Positions 1-4,208 of a DNA stretch of 5,492 nt are shown here, one piece after another. The stretch is taken from the NCBI GenBank assembly GCA_023228985.1, contig JALOAC010000058.1:1-5492 (forward strand). Direction: 5' to 3'. This stretch comes from Thiopseudomonas sp. (GTDB taxonomy: Bacteria; Pseudomonadota; Gammaproteobacteria; Pseudomonadales; Pseudomonadaceae). How positions within the stretch are numbered: position 1 is the stretch's first letter; the number at the start of each line of letters is the position of its first letter. The translations under genes and the position numbers were made by a program. The notes under the pieces were generated by a model. That model was not told the origin of the DNA. It saw nothing but the letters and a program-made list of their open reading frames with translations, and did not search any database.

Positions 1-317
1 ACATGATTGCTATTGTTTCTGAAGGTGTGGACTTTGCCCCGCAACTGACCCGCTGGCTGGAAGAAGAAGTGGGTATGGAGGCGCGACTGACAGTCTTAGG
101 GCACACCCAGCGCGGCGGCAGTCCTACAGTGCTGGATCGCCTGCGTGCGTTTGAGTTTGTCACTATCGCCATTGATGGTTTGCTGGCTGGCAGCACAGAT
201 GGCGTGGTGTTTTACAAAAACTGCCAAATGGCCACACGCTCGATTTCAGAAGTGGTCTCCGGACGCAGCGAGATCAGCCCTGTGTATCTCGAAGAAGGGC
301 GTAAATTAACGCGCTAG
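1..317 (+). CDS. pfkA: 6-phosphofructokinase, C-terminal part (5' end outside window)
   Basis: This is the C-terminal 104 or so residues of a 6-phosphofructokinase, the glycolytic enzyme that phosphorylates fructose 6-phosphate in the cytoplasm. The reading frame is open to the left edge, so the ATG at 3 is an internal methionine and not the start. The family signature is intact: VLGHTQRGGSPT followed by DR. Counting from the ATG at 3, Glu7, Arg28, His34 and Arg37 line up with E. coli PfkA Glu222, Arg243, His249 and Arg252, with identical spacing. These residues bind the sugar phosphate. The end, EEGRKLTR, falls where the family normally ends. The residues that separate ATP-dependent from pyrophosphate-dependent enzymes lie upstream of the window, so the phosphoryl donor cannot be decided. 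The gene converges on the ferritin-like gene, with a stem-loop between them. Family assignment is near certain; the symbol is by family only. Confidence 0.93.
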   Translation, partial: MIAIVSEGVDFAPQLTRWLEEEVGMEARLTVLGHTQRGGSPTVLDRLRAFEFVTIAIDGLLAGSTDGVVFYKNCQMATRSISEVVSGRSEISPVYLEEGRKLTR

Positions 318-354
318 GAAAAGCCTGCGCTAGACTGATAGAGCGCGATAAGAG

Positions 355-392
355 AAAGTAATTTGCTGTTGAGTTGCGCAGCAAATTACTTT
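355..392. terminator. Bidirectional stem-loop terminator between convergent genes
   Basis: A perfect 14-bp inverted repeat, AAAGTAATTTGCTG (355-368) and CAGCAAATTACTTT (379-392), encloses a 10-nt loop. It lies 37 nt after the phosphofructokinase stop and 18 nt from the ferritin-like stop, between two convergent genes, which is where a shared intrinsic terminator is expected. The base of the stem is A/T-rich, so each strand has a short run of three U residues at the 3' arm. Neither strand has a long U tract after the stem. The structure is directly visible; the terminator role is inferred from placement. Confidence 0.65.
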
Positions 393-410
393 AAAGACAG
401 GGTAAGTATT

Positions 411-698
411 TTATGTGTGTGCTATGGGTTTATCAGTGAATAGATAATCCTTTAATTCTTTGTCGAGCTGCGGATCTCTTCTGCGAATCCACTCAAGCAC
501 CATCGCCGCGTGCTCTTTTTCTTCATCCCGATTATGTATCAAGATTGCCCGTAGCTCATCGTCTTTACAGGCATCGACCCGTTGATTGTACCAATCCACA
601 GCTTCGAGCTCTTCCATCAAGGACGTTATGGCACGGTGCATGTCTCTTGTTTCGTCTGTGAGCTCGTCGATAGGCTCGTGATAACCTTCGTTTGACAT
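411..698 (-). CDS. EncFtn-type ferritin-like protein without encapsulin-targeting tail
   Basis: This small cytoplasmic ferritin-like protein (95 residues from the chosen start) belongs to the encapsulated ferritin (EncFtn) family. Those proteins pair subunits to build a di-iron ferroxidase site and oxidise Fe(II). It closely resembles Rhodospirillum rubrum EncFtn as I remember it: HEPIDEL, then HRAI..LMEELEAVDWYNQRVDA, then HNRDEEKEHAAMVLEWIRR, then YLFT. The iron ligands are present: in this numbering Glu30 and Glu60-His63 match R. rubrum Glu32, Glu62 and His65, and the entry-site Glu29, Glu32 and Trp36 are also kept. The protein stops soon after YLFTDKPIAHT, so the Gly/Leu-rich C-terminal extension that docks EncFtn in the encapsulin shell is missing. 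No encapsulin gene lies downstream. A GTG at 707 would add three residues, but the ribosome-binding site AGGGTG overlaps that GTG and sits 6 nt before the ATG at 698, so I chose the ATG. Confidence 0.88.
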   Translation of the reverse strand: MSNEGYHEPIDELTDETRDMHRAITSLMEELEAVDWYNQRVDACKDDELRAILIHNRDEEKEHAAMVLEWIRRRDPQLDKELKDYLFTDKPIAHT

Positions 699-704
699 AG
701 TGTT

Positions 705-710
705 CACCCT
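705..710 (-). promoter_or_regulatory. Ribosome-binding site deciding the ferritin-like start
   Basis: Read on the minus strand, AGGGTG is followed by 6 nt and then the ATG at 698. The alternative GTG codon at 707-705 lies inside this site, so the ribosome would have nothing to bind upstream of it at the right distance. This favours the ATG start. Confidence 0.6.
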
Positions 711-780
711 AAGAGTTAGATGGCTAGGGAGGCGCTGAGTAATTGCCTGCTCTCCTAAATGTAAACAGACAATAGGCGGC

Positions 781-812
781 TACCTATACGACTTAGGTAA
801 GAATAGGTGCAA
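781..812 (-). promoter_or_regulatory. Candidate promoter with overlapping dyad operator for the ferritin-like gene
   Basis: On the minus strand, TTGCAC (812-807) and TATAGG (788-783) are separated by 18 nt and could be -35 and -10 boxes for the ferritin-like gene. That start would leave a leader of about 75-80 nt. The -10 box lies inside a perfect dyad, TACCTA-N7-TAGGTA, at 781-799. A repressor bound there would block the promoter. The dyad is directly visible, but the boxes are imperfect. I do not recognise it as a Fur box. A resemblance of the inner bases to an IscR half-site is too slight to use. Confidence 0.35.
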
Positions 813-905
813 ATGTTTCAATAAAGAGTGGATTTAGTTGGCCAAGCAGTCAGGACTGTTAATCGTCCCAAAGCTTTAAACGCTTTAAATGATGTGCAGA
901 AAACT

Positions 906-934
906 TTGATTTTAGGCGGCTAATTCGTAATGAT
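906..934 (+). promoter_or_regulatory. Weak candidate promoter for the SEC-C gene
   Basis: TTGATT (906-911) and AATGAT (929-934) are 17 nt apart. Each matches four of six consensus positions. They would start a transcript about 30-35 nt before the GTG at 974. One copy of the TAGGCGGCTA repeat lies in the spacer. This is pattern matching only, and the match is weak. Confidence 0.25.
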
Positions 935-973
935 GGATGAAATTAAATCCGTACAGATAAGAAGAGATTTGTC

Positions 974-1972
974 GTGAAAACTAGTCGAAACGATCCATGC
1001 CCCTGCGGCAGTGGGAAAAAATACAAGCGTTGCTGCATCGATCACGCAACCAATCAGCAGCAAGGCGTGTTTGACGATATTGCGCAGGTCATAGCCATGA
1101 ATCCAGACCTAAGCCTGGATGACCTGAATGTGATTGCTGAGCAGCGAGTTCAGCAGCGTAACAATCAGCCCATCGCTGACTTTTGTGGCCTCTCATCAAG
1201 CCAGATGTCTAACTGGATGTATGCACCCTTTGCAGAGTTGGATTTGGTAACAATCACGACACCAGCTGATTTATCCGCCAGTCCAGTTATGCGCTACCTA
1301 GAAATAATTCTAGATGAAGCCATGGCGAATGAAGGCTCATTTAAAGCAACCAGCAAAGGCAACTTACCAGCCAAACTGGTCAAGCAAACCAGTGAGCTGT
1401 TGCCGGAATTTGCTATAGCTGAATATCAGATTTACCCTAGCATCAGTGAGTACATGGGCAGTAATGAAGATAAGTTTAATGCGCTGCATTACACCCGTAT
1501 CTTGGCAGAAGTGGCTGGCATTATTTACCGTAAAAGCGGCCGTTACCATGTTAAAAAAACAGCGCAAAAGCAGTACCGAAACCAAGGTCTGCGCTCCTTC
1601 TTTCTGCCCATGCTCGAAGCCGCGGTGGCCAAGTACAACTGGAGCTACCTAGATGCGTTTGAGGACGACATTGATCTGCGATTGTTCTGGATGTTCCTAC
1701 TCTGGCGCATACAAAGTCATGGTTCGGTTGACCAGCTCATGGATGAGGTCTATGTGGCTTTTCCTCCGTTACTCCAGCAGTTGCCTCAAGATGAATACAG
1801 CACACCACACAGGCAGCTCGACTGCCGTATTGAAACACGCTTTATAAAACGTTTTTTAGAGTACTGGGGCTTTGTTACCCTCAACCCCAAACGCTACTCG
1901 GGCGAAACACGGCTGCCGCGACAGGCAAGCATCCAGCCGCTGCTAACGCAGACGTTTACGTTTAAGGTTTGA
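974..1972 (+). CDS. SEC-C motif protein of unknown function
   Basis: This is a 332-residue soluble protein with no signal peptide or membrane segment. Residues 5-21 are a complete SEC-C zinc-binding motif, RNDPCPCGSGKKYKRCC, with Cys9, Cys11, Cys20 and Cys21 as the expected ligands. SEC-C is named after the SecA C-terminus, where it contacts SecB and ribosomes, but it occurs in many unrelated proteins, so it does not give a function. The rest resembles SEC-C proteins usually left as hypothetical. It includes FCGLSSSQMSNWMYAPF near 70-86, and SKGNLPAKLVKQ near 127-138 followed by GIIYRKSGRYHVKKTAQ near 182-198, which looks like two pieces of a winged-helix-like fold. The C-terminal third is mostly helical (LRLFWMFLLWRI near 235-246). 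The start is GTG at 974, preceded by AAGAGA at a suitable distance. It appears to stand alone, with no close partner on either side. Confidence 0.85.
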   Translation: MKTSRNDPCPCGSGKKYKRCCIDHATNQQQGVFDDIAQVIAMNPDLSLDDLNVIAEQRVQQRNNQPIADFCGLSSSQMSNWMYAPFAELDLVTITTPADLSASPVMRYLEIILDEAMANEGSFKATSKGNLPAKLVKQTSELLPEFAIAEYQIYPSISEYMGSNEDKFNALHYTRILAEVAGIIYRKSGRYHVKKTAQKQYRNQGLRSFFLPMLEAAVAKYNWSYLDAFEDDIDLRLFWMFLLWRIQSHGSVDQLMDEVYVAFPPLLQQLPQDEYSTPHRQLDCRIETRFIKRFLEYWGFVTLNPKRYSGETRLPRQASIQPLLTQTFTFKV

Positions 1973-2026
1973 CCTATACAACAGGTGTTGGAATACATCT
2001 AGCGCAGCAAGTACAGGCAATTAATG

Positions 2027-2067
2027 GGTCTACAAATTATTACCTTTTGGGTGATGTTTTGTAGACC
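2027..2067. repeat. Long near-perfect hairpin in non-coding DNA
   Basis: GGTCTACAAA (2027-2036) pairs perfectly with TTTGTAGACC (2058-2067). The stem continues inward through one T-T mismatch and two G-T wobbles to ATTACC/GGTGAT, closing on a 5-nt loop TTTTG (2045-2049). That makes 18 stacked positions with a single true mismatch. It begins 54 nt after the SEC-C stop. There is no T tract on either side, so it is not a textbook intrinsic terminator. It could be an RNA-processing or stability hairpin, a protein-binding site, or a degenerate repeat. Confidence 0.6.
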
Positions 2068-2296
2068 TGTGTGGTGAAGGCTAAGTAATACCGGCAATAT
2101 AGCTGTGTCGATAAGCGCAGGGAGTAGCGGGGGATTTAATGCAGCAAATTTTGCATGCTAAGAGTTATTTGTTTTTTCACAGTACTGGCTTTCACACTGA
2201 CTATATACGCTGAAGCCACTGCCTATTTCTTTGATGTAAAGCTTTTCTCACGCCAGCAAGAAATTCTTGATCAGCTTGCGGTAGAACGAGATTTAC

Positions 2297-2301
2297 AGGA
2301 G
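2297..2301 (+). promoter_or_regulatory. Shine-Dalgarno site that fixes the RhuM-like start
   Basis: AGGAG is followed by 6 nt (CTGAGA) and then the ATG at 2308. This is the only good ribosome-binding site near the beginning of the frame. The upstream ATG at 2155 is preceded by a run of T and C with no purine-rich site. This supports a 337-residue protein over a 388-residue one. Confidence 0.75.
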
Positions 2302-2307
2302 CTGAGA

Positions 2308-3321
2308 ATGACTAAAAAACTCACTGAATCATCCAGTGATCGTCAAAATATCCTCAATAACCGTTATGCCCTGCAGAAGGCCGAGCAGCATTTGGCTTTG
2401 GGAGGTGTTTCTTTCCAAGGCGAGACGGTCTTTACTAAGCAGCAGTTAATGGCGCTGTATGAAGTTAGTGAAAGTACTATTGAAAAATACTTATTGAGCC
2501 ATGCCGATGAGCTGCAAGCGAATGGTTACATCGTTCTAAAAGGAAGAAATCTTAAATGTTTCAAGGAGTTGCATGATGGTACCGTAATCAATTACGGTAC
2601 CAAAACCAGCGTCCTCGGAGTATTCAGTTTTCGAGCGGTCTTGAACCTAGGCATGCTCCTCACTGAGAGTGAGCCAGCGCGTCAACTACGTACTCGACTA
2701 CTCGATATAGTGCTAGACGTGATGGCGGAGCGCGCGGGTGGTCATACTAAGTTTATTAATCAGCGTGATGAGAGTTTCCTGCTAGCGGCTTTCCAAGAAG
2801 AAAATTACCGTAAGCAATTTATTGATGCGCTAGATAAGTTTGTTGAAGGTAGTCAGTGGAAATATGCTCGGTTTACCAACCTTATTTATCAAAGCATTTT
2901 TCATGAGAATGCTACCGAATACAAAAAGGTTCTGAAACTCGCGCAGAACGATAAAGTCCGTGAAACCATGTACTCCGAAGTGTTGAATTTGATCGCCAGT
3001 TTTGAAGCAGGTATTGCGCACGAATTAGAAAAAGCCAGTCGTGAGTACGGACGTAAGTTAGCTCAGAAAGAGGCTGAAAGTTTGTTATTTAGCTTCGAGC
3101 AACACCCTTTATTTAGGCCTCTTATTTTAGATGCGCGTACCAAAATGGCCAGCCGTGACTTGTGTTTTCGAGATGCGCTGCATACAAAATTAGCGGCCTA
3201 TATTCAGTCGGTACCAGAAGCTGATTTTGAGCGGTTTTTAGGTGAGAAAAGTAAGTCGTTAGAAGAGCAGTTAAGCAACCCTGAAACGCTTGCAGTATTT
3301 AAGCGCTTGAAGGATCGTTGA
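2308..3321 (+). CDS. RhuM-like DNA-binding protein, putative partner of Doc toxin
   Basis: This is a 337-residue cytoplasmic protein of the kind annotated as DNA-binding or RhuM-like, typically encoded just before a death-on-curing toxin. Residues 11-19 (DRQNILNNR) and 41-80 (VFTKQQL..LYEVSESTIEKYL..HADELQANGY..LKG) form the conserved N-terminal region, with a helix-turn-helix-like segment around 43-62. Residues 97-122 (GTKTSVLGVFSFRAVLNLGMLLTES) and 145-157 (GHTKFINQRDESF) are the family core. SIFHEN..EYKKVLKLAQNDKVRETMYSEVLNLIASFEAG covers 196-235. The C-terminal 100 residues are helical and charged. I infer that it neutralises the toxin and represses the operon, but this is not shown by sequence. 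The start at 2308 was chosen for its AGGAG site. The frame extends to an ATG at 2155, and the hydrophobic residues that would add look like a signal peptide but are probably an artefact. The stop is one base before the next ATG. Confidence 0.82.
   Translation: MTKKLTESSSDRQNILNNRYALQKAEQHLALGGVSFQGETVFTKQQLMALYEVSESTIEKYLLSHADELQANGYIVLKGRNLKCFKELHDGTVINYGTKTSVLGVFSFRAVLNLGMLLTESEPARQLRTRLLDIVLDVMAERAGGHTKFINQRDESFLLAAFQEENYRKQFIDALDKFVEGSQWKYARFTNLIYQSIFHENATEYKKVLKLAQNDKVRETMYSEVLNLIASFEAGIAHELEKASREYGRKLAQKEAESLLFSFEQHPLFRPLILDARTKMASRDLCFRDALHTKLAAYIQSVPEADFERFLGEKSKSLEEQLSNPETLAVFKRLKDR
2577..2602. repeat. 26-bp palindrome inside the RhuM-like gene
   Basis: The arms TGGTACCGTAAT (2577-2588) and ATTACGGTACCA (2591-2602) are exact reverse complements around a 2-nt centre CA. 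The palindrome lies within codons for about residues 90-99 of the RhuM-like protein. The encoded residues (DGTVINYGTK) look normal for the family, so this is not an insertion. Confidence 0.7.
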
Positions 3322-3322
3322 C

Positions 3323-3781
3323 ATGCCCGACTCTGCAGTGGCTCGCTATTTTTATTTCGATGCAGCACACGCAATAGCTGTGCATGACTGGATTATTAAG
3401 CATTCAGGTGGCTTGGCTGGCATCAAAGACATTGGTCAGATAGAAAGCCCGCTAGAGCATATTCAAAATGATTTATATTACCCTGAGCTTGAAGATAAGC
3501 TGACGCATTTGGTTTTTTCCATCAACAAAAATCATGCCTTTAACGATGGTAATAAGCGTTCATCACTGGCATTGGGTGCTTACTTCCTAGAGCTCAATGG
3601 CTTTGATTATTTGGTCCAACGCTTTGTAATGGGCATGGAAAATATCGTTGTTTGGGTGGCGGATAATGTGATTGATAAACATCTGCTACAACAAATAATT
3701 AGCTCTGTTATTTATGAGGATGAGTACTCGGAGGCTCTTAAGCTGGCCATGCTAGAAGCGATAGAAACTGCTGGGCGATAG
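3323..3781 (+). CDS. doc: Doc-type (death-on-curing) Fic-fold toxin
   Basis: This is a 152-residue toxin of the Doc branch of the Fic fold. Doc of phage P1 phosphorylates elongation factor Tu and so stops translation; that activity is inferred here from the family. The active-site loop is H71-A-F73-N-D75-G76-N77-K78-R79. Like P1 Doc, and unlike AMP-transferring Fic proteins, it has Lys where Fic has the second Gly and Leu where Fic has the final Arg. The Doc N-terminal pattern is also present: AIAVHDWIIKHSGGLAGIKDIGQIESPLE at 17-45. It is about 25 residues longer than P1 Doc, mainly at the C-terminus (EDEYSEALKLAMLEAIETAG). The ATG is one base after the upstream stop, with AAGGA 8 nt before it, so the two genes are probably translationally coupled. 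No small Phd-type antitoxin is encoded; the RhuM-like protein takes that position. Confidence 0.9.
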   Translation: MPDSAVARYFYFDAAHAIAVHDWIIKHSGGLAGIKDIGQIESPLEHIQNDLYYPELEDKLTHLVFSINKNHAFNDGNKRSSLALGAYFLELNGFDYLVQRFVMGMENIVVWVADNVIDKHLLQQIISSVIYEDEYSEALKLAMLEAIETAGR

Positions 3782-3843
3782 TAACCAATAATAAGCGATT
3801 GCTTGAAATTAAGACAAATAGCAAAAGTGTAAACAGCTTAAGA

Positions 3844-3901
3844 TGGACAGCCGGCGATCCGCTTTCGTGTTTTATGCCTATAATGGACAGTATGATGTCT
3901 A
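3844..3901 (+). promoter_or_regulatory. hipBA promoter with two candidate operator sites
   Basis: A consensus -10 box TATAAT is at 3879-3884, about 30 nt before the hipB ATG. No good -35 box is visible, nor a proper extended -10. An imperfect dyad, TGGACA-N6-TGTCTA (3884-3901, one mismatch), covers the expected transcription start. A second ATGGACAG copy is at 3843-3850, with a weaker right half GATCCG at the same 6-nt spacing, exactly 40 bp upstream. Two sites in phase on the helix around the promoter fit autorepression by HipB. The sequence differs from the E. coli HipB operator TATCC-N8-GGATA. Confidence 0.5.
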
Positions 3902-3914
3902 AAGGTTTGTAATC

Positions 3915-4208
3915 ATGGCGAGCTTTTTACTGTTAGATGATATTGATGTGCAACGTGCCTTTGCGGCTCATTTACGTAAGTTGCGTGAACAGGCCAAGCT
4001 GTCGCGGGATGCTTTAGAGCAGCGCAGCACTGTGCCGGCTTCGACTATTAAAAGGTTTGAGCTGACGGGACAGATTTCTTTTCGGCAGCTTTTGCTGCTC
4101 TGGCAAAGTCTGGATGATTTACAGCGCTTATACGCGCTGACTCAACCGCCCAAGCGAGGCACTCGTTTACCGACCTCTATTGAGGAGGTGTTGGCGGATG
4201 AGTTTTAA
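3915..4208 (+). CDS. hipB: HipB-like helix-turn-helix antitoxin
   Basis: This is a 97-residue DNA-binding protein directly before hipA. Residues about 14-70 form a Xre/Cro-type helix-turn-helix domain: AFAAHLRKLREQAKLSRDALEQRSTVPASTIKRFEL, then QISFRQLLLLWQSLDDL. The tail RGTRLPTSIEEVLADEF is of the size that in HipB contacts DNA-bound partner molecules. In known systems HipB binds operator DNA as a dimer, holds HipA inactive and represses the operon. The start is ATG at 3915, with AAAGG 9 nt upstream. The last 11 nt overlap hipA, so the two products are likely coupled in translation. Assignment rests on the helix-turn-helix pattern plus position; sequence similarity to E. coli HipB itself is low. 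Confidence 0.83.
   Translation: MASFLLLDDIDVQRAFAAHLRKLREQAKLSRDALEQRSTVPASTIKRFELTGQISFRQLLLLWQSLDDLQRLYALTQPPKRGTRLPTSIEEVLADEF
4183..4188 (+). promoter_or_regulatory. Strong Shine-Dalgarno site of hipA inside hipB
   Basis: A consensus AGGAGG lies in the last codons of hipB, 9 nt before the ATG at 4198. The frame is open back to a TTG at 4180, but that TTG precedes this site and would add six residues (MRRCWR) unlike a HipA N-terminus. The ATG at 4198 is therefore preferred. Confidence 0.75.

Larger units (their letters stand above)
708..973. other. Divergent intergenic region
   Basis: This is 266 nt between the divergently transcribed ferritin-like and SEC-C genes. Besides the candidate promoters and the dyad at 781-799, it holds a 10-bp direct repeat TAGGCGGCTA (773-782 and 913-922), a small inverted repeat CAGTC-AG-GACTG (847-858) and a tandem GCTTTAAA pair (873-880 and 882-889). 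No convincing open reading frame or RNA gene is visible. Confidence 0.6.
1973..2307. other. 335-nt non-coding leader with strong hairpin
   Basis: Between the SEC-C stop and the preferred start of the RhuM-like gene there is no gene I can support. The stretch contains the hairpin at 2027-2067, a small palindrome GCAAATTTTGC (2144-2154), and TATATA at 2202-2207. TATATA could be a -10 box, but no acceptable -35 box lies upstream of it. The frame of the next gene stays open back to an ATG at 2155. That 51-codon extension has no Shine-Dalgarno sequence and reads unlike the family, so I treat it as untranslated. Confidence 0.55.

Noticed and set aside
836..870. Fragment resembling the anticodon arm of tRNA-Asn (GGACTGTTAATC).
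   Set aside because: Only 12 nt match. The anticodon stem does not pair fully, the D-arm spacing is wrong, and no T-arm or acceptor stem follows.
873..889. Tandem GCTTTAAA pair as an iteron or regulator site.
   Set aside because: Two short A/T-rich copies are not enough to separate from chance.
1364..1847. Open frames of 64-73 residues overlapping the SEC-C gene on both strands.
   Set aside because: They lie wholly inside the SEC-C frame, have no ribosome-binding sites or recognisable motifs, and look like out-of-frame shadows.
1973..2154. Possible integron cassette recombination site (attC) between the SEC-C gene and the RhuM-like gene, because toxin-antitoxin and SEC-C genes occur in cassettes.
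   Set aside because: The hairpin arms lack paired RYYYAAC and GTTRRRY core sites, the unpaired bases typical of attC are absent, and no integrase or repeated site is visible.
2155..2307. Secretion signal or membrane anchor at the N-terminus of the RhuM-like protein.
   Set aside because: No ribosome-binding site precedes the ATG at 2155, a strong one precedes the ATG at 2308, and family members begin near the latter.
3782..3830. Terminator after doc (small AAGC-GATT-GCTT element).
   Set aside because: Only four base pairs can form and no T tract follows.
4180..4197. TTG start for hipA adding six residues.
   Set aside because: The AGGAGG site lies downstream of that TTG and at a good distance from the ATG at 4198.
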